Assembly (NCBI GenBank): GCA_002083515.1
Contig: LWDN01000085.1
Coordinates: 1-13,523, forward strand
Reading direction: 5' to 3'
Source: Proteobacteria bacterium HN_bin10
Lineage (GTDB): Bacteria; Pseudomonadota; Alphaproteobacteria; Caulobacterales; Aquidulcibacteraceae
DNA length: 13,523 bases
Shown here: positions 1-6,420 of the stretch, in pieces
How positions within the stretch are numbered: the stretch's first letter is position 1
Layout: every line of letters starts with the position of its first letter
The notes under the pieces: generated by a model
The model's database searches: none
What the model was told of the DNA's origin: nothing
The model's input: the letters and a program-made list of their open reading frames with translations, nothing else
Made by a program: the position numbers and the translations under genes

Positions 1-1
1 G

Positions 2-484
2 ATCCAGGAGGTCTATCGCCTGCAGGGCGTGAAGATCAACGACAAGCACATCGAGGTGATCGTTCGCCAGATGCTGCAGAAGGTCGAGATCATGGACGCC
101 GGCGACACTGAATTCCTGAAAGGGGAGGCGGTGGAAGCGCTTGATCTCGAAGACGAGAACAAGCGCGTGCAGGAACTCGGGCTGAAGCCGGCGACGGCGC
201 AACCAATGTTGCTCGGCATCACCAAGGCCAGCCTGCAGACGCGTTCGTTCATCTCGGCGGCGTCGTTCCAGGAGACCACGCGCGTGCTCACCGAGGCCGC
301 GTCCTACGGCAAGTCGGACACGCTCGAGGGCTTGAAGGAAAACGTCATCGTCGGCCGTCTGATCCCGGCCGGCACCGGCGGTCAGCTGCGGCGTTATCAG
401 AAGCTCGCGGTTGAACGCGATGCGCAATTGGCGCTTGAGCGCGCCGAAGACGCGCGCCTGGCGCGGCCCGAGGCGGCCGAGTAA
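2..484 (+). CDS. rpoC: RNA polymerase beta' subunit, C-terminal part (5' end outside window)
   Basis: This is the last 160 codons of the catalytic beta' subunit of RNA polymerase, which forms the clamp and active-site cleft of the core enzyme. The reading frame is open from base 2 and ends in TAA at 482-484. Recognisable conserved blocks are KINDKHIEVIVRQML near the start, GITKASLQTRSFISAASFQE in the middle and DTLEGLKENVIVGRLIPAG towards the end. The tail after that (about 35 residues, rich in Ala, Glu and Arg) is the normal variable C-terminus. A GTG at 29 is internal and is not a start. The gene is followed at once by a strong terminator, so the rpsL/rpsG genes often found downstream of rpoBC are not next to it here. 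Identification is essentially certain. Confidence 0.97.
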   Translation: MQEVYRLQGVKINDKHIEVIVRQMLQKVEIMDAGDTEFLKGEAVEALDLEDENKRVQELGLKPATAQPMLLGITKASLQTRSFISAASFQETTRVLTEAASYGKSDTLEGLKENVIVGRLIPAGTGGQLRRYQKLAVERDAQLALERAEDARLARPEAAE

Positions 485-511
485 AACACAGGGAAGAAAC
501 GTCCAAAACAG

Positions 512-543
512 AACGGCCCGGGAGCAATCCCGGGCCGTTTTCT
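512..543. terminator. Rho-independent terminator, probably bidirectional, between rpoC and the convergent ABM-like gene
   Basis: A perfect 12-bp stem (512-523 with 528-539, AACGGCCCGGGA and its complement) encloses a GCAA tetraloop of the stable GNRA class. On the plus strand it runs into TTTTCTCT, directly after rpoC. On the minus strand the stem is followed by CTGTTTT, so it can also stop transcripts of the convergent gene, whose stop codon ends at 544. Confidence 0.93.
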
Positions 544-861
544 CTATTCGTATAGTTTCAGTTGGCGCAAATGCGTTACTCCGGCGCCGGGATCGGCATG
601 ATTGGCGCCCATAAGCGCGAAATAGGCGCTGCACGTGGTGCTCTGAGCCGCGACCTCCATGGCCGAGGCGGCTTCTTCTTGGCTGGCCCACACCACCATG
701 TCGACATAGCTCCCGTCGCCGCTGCGCAGCAACCGGCGGCTCACAAATCCTGCTTGGCGATCCAGAAATTCGCGTTGCAGCTGCTGTGAGGCGCGCAGCA
801 ACGCCTCTTCGCTCACGCCGGCCTTCAGCTTGAAGGGCGCCCATTCGATGACTTCACTCAT
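544..861 (-). CDS. Small ABM-like dimeric alpha-beta-barrel protein
   Basis: A 105-residue cytosolic protein with no signal peptide or membrane segment. The pattern of an early strand (VIEWAPFKLKAGV), a helix with ASQQLQREFL, an AGFVSRRLL strand, a VDMVVWAS strand and a second helix rich in Ala is that of antibiotic-biosynthesis-monooxygenase-like (ABM, dimeric alpha-beta barrel) proteins, which usually form homodimers. Family members range from true monooxygenases to proteins of unknown role, so no substrate is claimed. The ATG at 859-861 has a good Shine-Dalgarno AAGGAG (868-873 on the minus strand, 6 nt upstream), which fixes the start. It is divergent from a WYL regulator with only 62 bp between starts, an arrangement typical of a regulator and its target. 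Its stop abuts the shared terminator. Confidence 0.82.
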   Translation of the reverse strand: MSEVIEWAPFKLKAGVSEEALLRASQQLQREFLDRQAGFVSRRLLRSGDGSYVDMVVWASQEEAASAMEVAAQSTTCSAYFALMGANHADPGAGVTHLRQLKLYE

Positions 862-889
862 GGTCTACTCCTTTCGTGCGGCGACCATA

Positions 890-918
890 TTGGAAAATAA
901 GCCAGAAAATGACATATT
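890..918 (+). promoter_or_regulatory. Candidate promoter of the WYL regulator (leaderless transcript)
   Basis: TTGGAA at 890-895 and CATATT at 913-918 are separated by 17 bp and each matches 4 of 6 positions of the sigma-70 consensus. Transcription would begin near 924, which is the A of the regulator's ATG, and there is no Shine-Dalgarno before that ATG. The hexamer CATATT also occurs at 886-891, so this short AT-rich divergent region has a 27-bp-spaced direct repeat that could be an operator half-site. Inferred from sequence only. Confidence 0.35.
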
Positions 919-923
919 AGTGC

Positions 924-1652
924 ATGACCAATACAGTGCGGCGCTTGGAAAGGTTGGAGCGTTTGCGGGGCTTGCTGCTTACCGGCGAGCCGACGACCGT
1001 CGCCGAGTTGGCCGAGGCGCTGGACGTTAGTGCTCGTACGACCATGCGTGACTTGGATTTGCTGCGCGATAGCGGAGTTCTGATCGAGACTGATCGGGGA
1101 CGCGGCGGCGGCCTACGCATCGCGTCCGGCCATGGCGGCGGCCGCGTCACGATCAGATTTGACGAAGCGCTCGATCTGTTGATCGCTATGGCGGTGTCGG
1201 AAAAGCTCGGAACGCCCGCCGCGCCCGAGAGACTAGGCGCAGTCCGGCAAAAACTCACGGGGCTGTTCGCGCCGGCATACCGCGAGGAAATGCGGATGCT
1301 GCGGCGGCGCATATGGGTGGGCGCGGCTGCGTCGCCACGTATTGCCGCCGAGTTCGACCTGACCGCCGCGCGACACAACGCCGTGCTGAGGCAAGCCTTC
1401 ATCGACCGGCGCTGTCTCCACTTGACCTACAAGGATCGCGCGGAGCGGGAAACGGTGCGCGTGGTCGAGCCGCAGATCCTCTTGCTTAACCCCCCAGCCT
1501 GGTATGCTCTGACCTGGGATCGTCTGCGCGAAGCGGTGCGTGCGTTCCGGGTCGACCGTGTCATAACCGCTCAGCCGATGCACGAGCGCTTCAAGCTCCG
1601 ACAGTTGGCGCCGTTCCTGGCTGCGGTGGAGTCGGGGGTCGAGCGACTGTAG
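924..1652 (+). CDS. WYL-domain transcriptional regulator (YafY/DeoR-like)
   Basis: A 242-residue DNA-binding regulator. Residues 5-66 form a winged helix-turn-helix: VAELAEALDVSARTTMRDLD is the helix-turn-helix and GVLIETDRGRGGGLR the wing. Residues 160-215 form a WYL sensing domain, with RCLHLTYKDRAERE, then W193-Y194-A195 where the family name-giving Leu is Ala, then FRVDRVI. WYL proteins are known as ligand-responsive repressors or activators; the ligand here is unknown. The ATG at 924 has no Shine-Dalgarno but lies where the predicted promoter would start transcription. The gene is divergent from the ABM-like gene, which it probably controls. It ends in TAG and is followed by a 218-bp intergenic region. 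Family call is firm, target is inferred. Confidence 0.9.
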   Translation: MTNTVRRLERLERLRGLLLTGEPTTVAELAEALDVSARTTMRDLDLLRDSGVLIETDRGRGGGLRIASGHGGGRVTIRFDEALDLLIAMAVSEKLGTPAAPERLGAVRQKLTGLFAPAYREEMRMLRRRIWVGAAASPRIAAEFDLTAARHNAVLRQAFIDRRCLHLTYKDRAERETVRVVEPQILLLNPPAWYALTWDRLREAVRAFRVDRVITAQPMHERFKLRQLAPFLAAVESGVERL

Positions 1653-1772
1653 GGGCATTCAATATAAGTCCGACTCAGCCGCAATCGCCCAAGTAAGATT
1701 GATGGAAGTGTTCAAAAAACTGAGCCGCCCACCGCCGAACTTGGACCGCTTTTGTTTCGTGTCTACTGCGAC

Positions 1773-1784
1773 CGTGAGATCACG
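1773..1784. promoter_or_regulatory. Short palindrome upstream of the aminotransferase gene
   Basis: The inverted repeat CGTGA-GA-TCACG lies about 90 bp before the aminotransferase start, in an otherwise featureless 218-bp intergenic region (1653-1870). It could be an operator, but a palindrome this short may be chance. No clear -35/-10 pair could be assigned next to it. Confidence 0.2.
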
Positions 1785-1829
1785 ACCGTTGGGTTCCGCT
1801 TGGGCGAGATTCGATGTAACAGCCCCCAG

Positions 1830-1859
1830 CAATGGAGGGGCCTTGCAAGGCCTGCATTG
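1830..1859 (+). promoter_or_regulatory. Hairpin in the leader of the aminotransferase gene
   Basis: Outer stem CAATG/CATTG (1830-1834 with 1855-1859) and inner stem GGCCT/AGGCC (1839-1843 with 1848-1852) with loop TGCA, separated by a 4/2-nt internal loop. The inner part is the perfect palindrome GGCCTTGCAAGGCC. The structure ends exactly at the weak Shine-Dalgarno GGGA (1859-1862) of the gene, so folding could affect ribosome access. It lacks a T-tract, so it is not an ordinary terminator. Confidence 0.4.
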
Positions 1860-1870
1860 GGAATGAACTG

Positions 1871-3076
1871 GTGAGCACTCAAGTCTCCAACGCGCTGAAG
1901 CGGGTGAAGCCGTCCGCCACCATGGCGATGAGCGCCAAGGCGCGCGCGCTCAAAGCCGAGGGCCGCGATTGCATTGCGCTCTCCCAAGGCGAGCCCGATT
2001 TCGACACGCCGGAGAACATCAAGGAAGCAGCCATCCGCGCCATGCGCGAGGGCAAGACCAAGTACACCGATGTCGACGGCATTCCAGAGTTGAAGGACGC
2101 CATCGTCGCCAAGTTCAAGCGCGAGAACGGCCTCGACTACACGCGCGCCCAGATCAACGTCTCGCCCGGCGGCAAGCCGGTGATCTTCAACGCCTGGATG
2201 GCGACGCTCAATCCCGGCGACGAGGTGATCATCCCGGCGCCCTATTGGGTGAGCTATCCCGACATGGCGATCATGTGCGGCGCCACGCCCGTCTGCATCG
2301 ACACCACGATCGAGAGCGGCTTCAAAATCGAGCCCGAAGCGCTGGCGAAGGCGATCACGCCGCACACCAAATGGCTCCTGCTCAACTCGCCGTCGAACCC
2401 GTCGGGCGCGGCCTACACGCGCGCCGAGTTGAAAGCGCTGGCGGACGTGCTGGTCGATTATCCGCACGTGCTCATCCTCACCGACGACATGTATGAGCAC
2501 TTGACATATGGCGGCTTCGAGTTCGCCACCATCGCGCAAGTCGAGCCGCGCCTCTATGACCGCACGCTGACCATGAACGGCGTCTCGAAAGCCTATTCGA
2601 TGACCGGCTGGCGCATCGGCTATGCCGGCGGCCCGCAATGGCTGATCAAGGCGATGGCCAACGTCATGGGCCAGACGACCTCGAACCCGTGTTCGATTTC
2701 GCAATGGGCGGCGGTCGAGGCGCTGAATGGGCCTCAGGATTTCATCCCGAAGCACCAGAAGCTCTTCCAAGAGCGGCGCGACCTGGTCGTGTCGATGCTG
2801 AACCAGGCGCGCGGTCTCAACTGCCCGACGCCGGAGGGCGCGTTCTATGTCTATCCCTCCTGCGCTGCGCTGATCGGCAAGAAGACGCCCTCAGGCAAGG
2901 TGATCGACAGCGACGAAACCTTTGCGCTCGAACTCTTGGAAGCCGAGTGCGTGGCGCTGGTGCATGGCGGCGCCTTCGGGCTCTCGCCCAACTTCCGCAT
3001 CTCCTACGCAACCTCGAACGCGTGCCTCGAAGAAGCCTGCGCGCGGATCCAGAGGTTCTGCGGAAGCTTGAGCTGA
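1871..3076 (+). CDS. aspC: Aspartate aminotransferase, class Ib, PLP-dependent
   Basis: A 401-residue cytosolic fold-type I aminotransferase that interconverts aspartate/2-oxoglutarate and oxaloacetate/glutamate. The features are complete: GEPDFDTP (40-47), the KTKYTDVDGIPELK segment (62-75), the PLP ring-facing Asn in SPSNPSG (N176), the pyridine-binding Asp in TDDMYEH (D205, Tyr208), the Schiff-base Lys240 and phosphate-binding Arg248 in SKAYSMTGWR, and the substrate carboxylate Arg in NFRISYATS near the C-terminus. I chose GTG 1871 because VSTQVSNALKRVKPSAT lines up with the usual N-terminus of the family and GGGA lies 8 nt upstream. An in-frame ATG at 1832 would add 13 residues (MEGPCKACIGNEL), but it sits inside a hairpin. 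The length is normal. Some class Ib enzymes also accept prephenate, which cannot be judged here. Confidence 0.93.
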   Translation: MSTQVSNALKRVKPSATMAMSAKARALKAEGRDCIALSQGEPDFDTPENIKEAAIRAMREGKTKYTDVDGIPELKDAIVAKFKRENGLDYTRAQINVSPGGKPVIFNAWMATLNPGDEVIIPAPYWVSYPDMAIMCGATPVCIDTTIESGFKIEPEALAKAITPHTKWLLLNSPSNPSGAAYTRAELKALADVLVDYPHVLILTDDMYEHLTYGGFEFATIAQVEPRLYDRTLTMNGVSKAYSMTGWRIGYAGGPQWLIKAMANVMGQTTSNPCSISQWAAVEALNGPQDFIPKHQKLFQERRDLVVSMLNQARGLNCPTPEGAFYVYPSCAALIGKKTPSGKVIDSDETFALELLEAECVALVHGGAFGLSPNFRISYATSNACLEEACARIQRFCGSLS

Positions 3077-3084
3077 GGTCGGCG

Positions 3085-3249
3085 TCACTCCCGTTCGAGC
3101 ACATCGCCGGCGCGGAGATGGCGGCCGCTCATGGCGAACCAATCGTCGCGCAGCCCTTCGAACTCAACCGGCAAACCGCGTGCGCTGTTGAGATCGGGCC
3201 CGTCGATCACCTGGAAGTGCAAGTGCGGCTCGGTCGAATTGCCGGAACT
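3085..3249 (-). pseudogene. 3' remnant of an M23-family metallopeptidase
   Basis: Reading leftwards, the minus strand encodes SSGNSTEPHLHFQVIDGP and then about 35 more residues (including GLPVEFEGLRDDWFAMSG and LRAGDVLERE) before TGA at 3085-3087. GNS-x-EPHLHFQV with its H-x-H is the zinc-ligand region close to the C-terminus of M23 (LytM-type) peptidoglycan endopeptidases. Only about 55 codons remain. Upstream of 3249 the frame reads QYLQTPSNARR, which is unlike the family, and no start or other M23 motif is found before the GntR gene on the other strand. The first zinc-binding motif (HxxxD) and any signal peptide are missing, so it cannot be an active enzyme. It looks like a gene truncated by a rearrangement that brought in the GntR gene. 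Confidence 0.72.
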
Positions 3250-3254
3250 CCGCC

Positions 3255-3283
3255 TTGCATTCGATGGAGTTTGCAGGTATTGT
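3255..3283 (+). promoter_or_regulatory. Candidate promoter of the GntR-family gene
   Basis: TTGCAT (3255-3260) and TATTGT (3278-3283) are 17 bp apart, matching 3 and 4 of 6 sigma-70 consensus positions. Transcription would start at about 3290-3291, the A of the ATG, giving a leaderless mRNA. There is no well-placed Shine-Dalgarno. The -10 element overlaps the palindromic operator. Confidence 0.35.
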
Positions 3284-3290
3284 ATACAGT
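3279..3290. promoter_or_regulatory. Candidate GntR/FCD operator
   Basis: The perfect palindrome TGTATACA (3281-3288), extended as ATTGTATACAGT, sits directly in front of the regulator's ATG. GTATAC-centred palindromes are characteristic sites of FadR/FCD-subfamily GntR regulators. The position over the -10 and expected transcription start suggests autorepression. Confidence 0.6.
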
Positions 3291-3953
3291 ATGCACTTGG
3301 CCGAGATCGAGCGCGGCAATATCAGCGAGGCGGCGGCCGACGCTGTACGCGCCATGATTGTCGATGGCCGCCTGGCGGCGGGCGATCGCATCAATGAGGT
3401 CCATCTCGCCGCGCAGCTTGGCGTCAGCCGTACGCCTTTGCGCGAAGCCTTGAGCGGGCTGGTCGCGGAGGGTGCGCTGATCGCGCGTCCGCGGCTGGGT
3501 TATTACGTGCGGCCCTTATCGCTCGAAGAGTTCAGACAAGTTTATGCGATCCGTCCTTTGCTCGATCCCGAAGCGCTACGGCTTGCCGGCATTCCGCCGC
3601 CAGCACGCATCGCGCAGCTTGAGAAGCTGAATTCCTCTCTGCGTCAGGCGAAGGGCGTGCGCGCGATCGACATGGACGACCGCTGGCATAGTGTGCTGCT
3701 GGCTGCGTGCCCCAACAAGGTGTTGCTCGCTTTGATCCAGAACATGCAGCTGCGGACGCGGCGCTACGAACTGGCGGTGATGCGCGAGAGCAAACAGATA
3801 TCCGCCGCCGTTGGAGATCATGAGCGCATCATCGCCGCACTGAAAGAGGGCGATCTGCACGCCGCGTGCGAAGCGCTACGGCGCAACATGCAAAACGGTA
3901 GCGAGCAGATGGAGGCCTGGCTCAAGCAGCGCGGCGCAAGTGAGAGCGCATAG
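3291..3953 (+). CDS. GntR-family regulator, FCD subfamily
   Basis: A 220-residue ligand-responsive DNA-binding protein. Residues 10-75 are the GntR winged helix-turn-helix (GDRINEVHLAAQLGVSRTPL, REALSGLVAEGAL, then the wing PRLGYYV). Residues 80-210 are an FCD helical effector domain. Of its usual metal-binding residues, D129 and H133 (DDRWH) and H177 (GDHERI) are present, but the His expected in the last helix appears replaced around N199 (LRRNMQ), so metal binding may be weakened. FCD regulators often sense small organic acids; the ligand here is unknown. ATG 3291 was preferred over upstream in-frame TTG 3255 and ATG 3264 because the operator and promoter lie between them and the domain begins right after it. 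The serine hydrolase gene 51 bp downstream on the same strand is the likely partner. Confidence 0.9.
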   Translation: MHLAEIERGNISEAAADAVRAMIVDGRLAAGDRINEVHLAAQLGVSRTPLREALSGLVAEGALIARPRLGYYVRPLSLEEFRQVYAIRPLLDPEALRLAGIPPPARIAQLEKLNSSLRQAKGVRAIDMDDRWHSVLLAACPNKVLLALIQNMQLRTRRYELAVMRESKQISAAVGDHERIIAALKEGDLHAACEALRRNMQNGSEQMEAWLKQRGASESA

Positions 3954-4004
3954 TCAATCGCAGAAGCAACAAACAGTTCTTACGAGAGTGGTGGGGAGAG
4001 CACT

Positions 4005-5762
4005 ATGAATTGGGTGAAGGCTCTGGCGTGCGCGCTTGCGCTCGCGATCGCGCCGGCATCGGCGCAAACGCCAGCCGATGCGCCAGACCTCAATGGCCTC
4101 TGGGCGGCGCGCATGCGGTACGGGCCGGATGTGCGCGGACCGTTGCTGGTCGAGCGTCGCGATGGCCGGCTGTTCGCCGAGATCGGCGGCCGCCAGGCGG
4201 AGGTGCAGGAAGCGGACGGTGAAGTCCGGTTCGAGTTGCCGAACGAAGCGGGCGCCTTCCGCGGTCGCTTCGCGCGCCGGGGCGCCGCCATTGTCGGGCA
4301 TTGGGTGCAGCCGCGCACGATGAGCGGCGGCATGGCGCTCGCGTCGCCGGTCACGCTATCGCGCCTGCGCGCAAACGCGTGGCAGGGCCGGGTTGCGCCC
4401 CTTGACGATACGATGACCATGTTCCTGCGGGTTGCGACCGATGAGGCGGGGGTCATGCGCGCCTATCTGCGTAACCCTGAACGCAATCTCGGTGCGCTTG
4501 CCCAGGTCGATCGGATCGAACGCCGCGGCGATCGCATCGTCATGGTCGGCCGGTTCCGCGGGCGCGGGCAGGAGCAGGTGTTCGCCGCGGCCGAGTACGA
4601 TCCCAACAACGATCTCATCCCGTTCCACTTCCCGCAATTCGGCGTGACCATGGATTTTGCGCGCGCCTCCCCCGAGGACGAACGCATCTTCTATCCCCGC
4701 GCCGCAGCTCCGTCGGCTTATGTCTACGCGCCGCCGCCCGCGCTCGACGATGGTTGGCGCACCGGCGCGCTGGAGGACGTGGGCATCGATCGCGCTGCAA
4801 TTGGCGCGTTCATCGAGAGGCTTGCGCGCGAGCCGCAGAGCGGGATCGAGACGCCGCAGGTGCATGCCGTGCTCATCGCGCGTCACGGTAGACTGGTGTT
4901 GGAAGAGTATTTCCATGGCGTGCACCGCGCGACGACGCACGATACGCGCTCGGCCTCGAAGAGCATGGGCGCGATCCTGGTCGGGGCGGCAATCCGCAAC
5001 GGCGCGCCGCTGACGCCGCAGAGCCGCGTCGTCGAAAGCGTGGACCCGGCGTTGTTGCCGGCGACGATCGACCCGCGGCTTGCCTCCACACAGGTCGAGC
5101 ATCTGCTGACCATGAGCCCGGGCTTCAATTGCGACGATAACGACAGCGACTCGCCAGGCAACGAAGACGCCATGCAGGAGCAGCACAATGAGCGCAATTG
5201 GTGGCGTTTCGCGCTGGCTGTACCGATGGCGCGCGATCCCGGCGAACGCGCGGTTTATTGCAGCATGAACCCGATGCTGGCGGGGGCCGTGGTTTCGCAC
5301 ACGACTGGCCGCTGGTTGCCCGATGTGTTTGCCGAGCAGGTGGCCGCACCGCTTGGCATCGACCGCTACTATTTGAACCTCACGCCGGCGGGCGATTGGT
5401 ATTTGGGCGGCGGCGCGCAGTTCGAGCTGCGTGACTTCATGAAGATGGGTCAGCTTGTGCTCGATGGCGGCGTCTGGAACGGTCGCCGCGTGCTCGATCG
5501 CGATTACGTGCAGCGCATGACGGCGCCGCTCGTTGAATTACAAGAACGCCGCTACGGCTATTTCTGGTGGTCGCAGGAGATGCCGTATCGGGACCGCCAA
5601 GTGCGCGTGGTCTACGCCGCCGGCAATGGCGGGCAGATCGTGATGGCTGTGCCGGAACTCGATCTGGTGATCGGGTTCTATTCCGGCGATTACGGCCACC
5701 GCGCCGCGCTGACGGCGCAGCGTGTCTACATTCCGGAATTCATTCTGCCAGCGATCAACTGA
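4005..5762 (+). CDS. Exported serine hydrolase, beta-lactamase (class C/esterase) family with extra N-terminal domain
   Basis: A 585-residue secreted or periplasmic protein. Residues 1-21 are a Sec signal peptide (MNWVKALACALALAIAPASA, cut before QT). Residues about 25-225 are a beta-rich region I do not recognise. Residues about 245-580 are a penicillin-binding-protein/beta-lactamase fold with the nucleophile motif S316-A-S-K319, the second motif Y418-C-S420 in place of Tyr-x-Asn, and the third motif at 537-543 (YAAGNGG), a Gly-rich replacement of Lys-Thr-Gly as in many family-VIII-type esterases. Natural substrates of such proteins vary (esters, peptides, D-amino-acid compounds), so none is assigned. 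Shine-Dalgarno GGGGAG (3993-3998) fixes the start. The stop overlaps the 3' end of the convergent SCO gene by 8 bp. It follows the GntR gene by 51 bp and may be cotranscribed. Confidence 0.88.
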   Translation: MNWVKALACALALAIAPASAQTPADAPDLNGLWAARMRYGPDVRGPLLVERRDGRLFAEIGGRQAEVQEADGEVRFELPNEAGAFRGRFARRGAAIVGHWVQPRTMSGGMALASPVTLSRLRANAWQGRVAPLDDTMTMFLRVATDEAGVMRAYLRNPERNLGALAQVDRIERRGDRIVMVGRFRGRGQEQVFAAAEYDPNNDLIPFHFPQFGVTMDFARASPEDERIFYPRAAAPSAYVYAPPPALDDGWRTGALEDVGIDRAAIGAFIERLAREPQSGIETPQVHAVLIARHGRLVLEEYFHGVHRATTHDTRSASKSMGAILVGAAIRNGAPLTPQSRVVESVDPALLPATIDPRLASTQVEHLLTMSPGFNCDDNDSDSPGNEDAMQEQHNERNWWRFALAVPMARDPGERAVYCSMNPMLAGAVVSHTTGRWLPDVFAEQVAAPLGIDRYYLNLTPAGDWYLGGGAQFELRDFMKMGQLVLDGGVWNGRRVLDRDYVQRMTAPLVELQERRYGYFWWSQEMPYRDRQVRVVYAAGNGGQIVMAVPELDLVIGFYSGDYGHRAALTAQRVYIPEFILPAIN

Positions 5763-6420
5763 CCGCCTGGGCGGCGACGAAAGCGGCGAGGTCGGCGGGC
5801 GTGATGTTGTGCAGGCGATAGCCGACGACCGCGCCTGCCGGATCGATCACGTAGATGGCGGACGTATGGTTGATGCTGTGGCCGCTCTCGCCGAGATCAG
5901 TGCGCGCCGGAACGTGATTGCTGCGCACGCGGAATGCGATCTTGGCTTGGCGTAATTGCGCGCGCGAGCCGGTGAGGAAGGTGATCGTCCGGAACTGCGC
6001 CGCCATCTGCGTCAGCGCTTCTTCGGCGCGGGCGTGCCCGCCATGATGCCCGTGCGAGGCGCTCGCTTGCGAGCGCATGCGGATCGGTTCGGGCGCCGCG
6101 TCGATATCGACGAACACCGCGCGCGCCGGGAGCCGCCGCGCCTGCAACAGGTCCACCGAGTCCGCCAGCGTCGGGATCGCCGCCGAACAGGATGAGCGGC
6201 AGGCGGCGTAACCAAAATAGAGGAGCGTCCAGGCGCCGCGGAGATTGGCCTCGGTGAATACGGCGCCACTCGTGTCGCGGAGCGTGAAGGGGCCGCCGAG
6301 GTCGCCGGGCTCGAGCCCGCTATAGCCATGGCTGTCGCTGCCGCCGTGATGATCCTGCGCGGCGGCGGCGCCGGCGAGCGCCAAGGCGGGCGCGGCCCAG
6401 AGGAGAGCGCGGCGGTTCAT
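5755..6420 (-). CDS. SCO1/SenC-family copper chaperone
   Basis: A 221-residue exported thioredoxin-fold protein, third gene of the copper cassette. Residues 1-21 are a signal peptide (MNRRALLWAAPALALAGAAA). The SCO copper site is complete: C74-RSS-C78 in FGYAACRSSCSAAIPT and H185 in INHTSAIYVIDP. SCO proteins deliver copper to, or reduce, the CuA site of cytochrome oxidase and related copper enzymes. Two His-rich stretches are added: QDHHGGSDSHG just after the signal and ASHGHHGGHA (residues 121-130) in a loop, which could bind extra copper. The ATG overlaps the stop of the upstream multicopper oxidase as ATGA (6417-6420), so translation is coupled, which suggests that this oxidase is the client rather than cytochrome oxidase. 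An in-frame open stretch further upstream is a shadow of the oxidase gene. Confidence 0.92.
   Translation of the reverse strand: MNRRALLWAAPALALAGAAAAQDHHGGSDSHGYSGLEPGDLGGPFTLRDTSGAVFTEANLRGAWTLLYFGYAACRSSCSAAIPTLADSVDLLQARRLPARAVFVDIDAAPEPIRMRSQASASHGHHGGHARAEEALTQMAAQFRTITFLTGSRAQLRQAKIAFRVRSNHVPARTDLGESGHSINHTSAIYVIDPAGAVVGYRLHNITPADLAAFVAAQAVS

Noticed and set aside
1863..1874. Tiny upstream open frame ATG-AAC-TGG-TGA overlapping the aminotransferase GTG
   Set aside because: Three codons only, and it shares the weak GGGA that serves the gene; most likely chance.
1763..2770. 335-codon open frame on the minus strand inside the aminotransferase gene
   Set aside because: Antisense shadow of a clear conserved gene in GC-rich DNA. 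Its translation is low-complexity (Arg, Asp, His, Leu rich) and has no recognisable motif.
4356..5300. 314-codon open frame on the minus strand inside the serine hydrolase gene
   Set aside because: Arg/Ala/His-rich shadow with no domain. The plus-strand gene has a signal peptide, ribosome-binding site and catalytic motifs.
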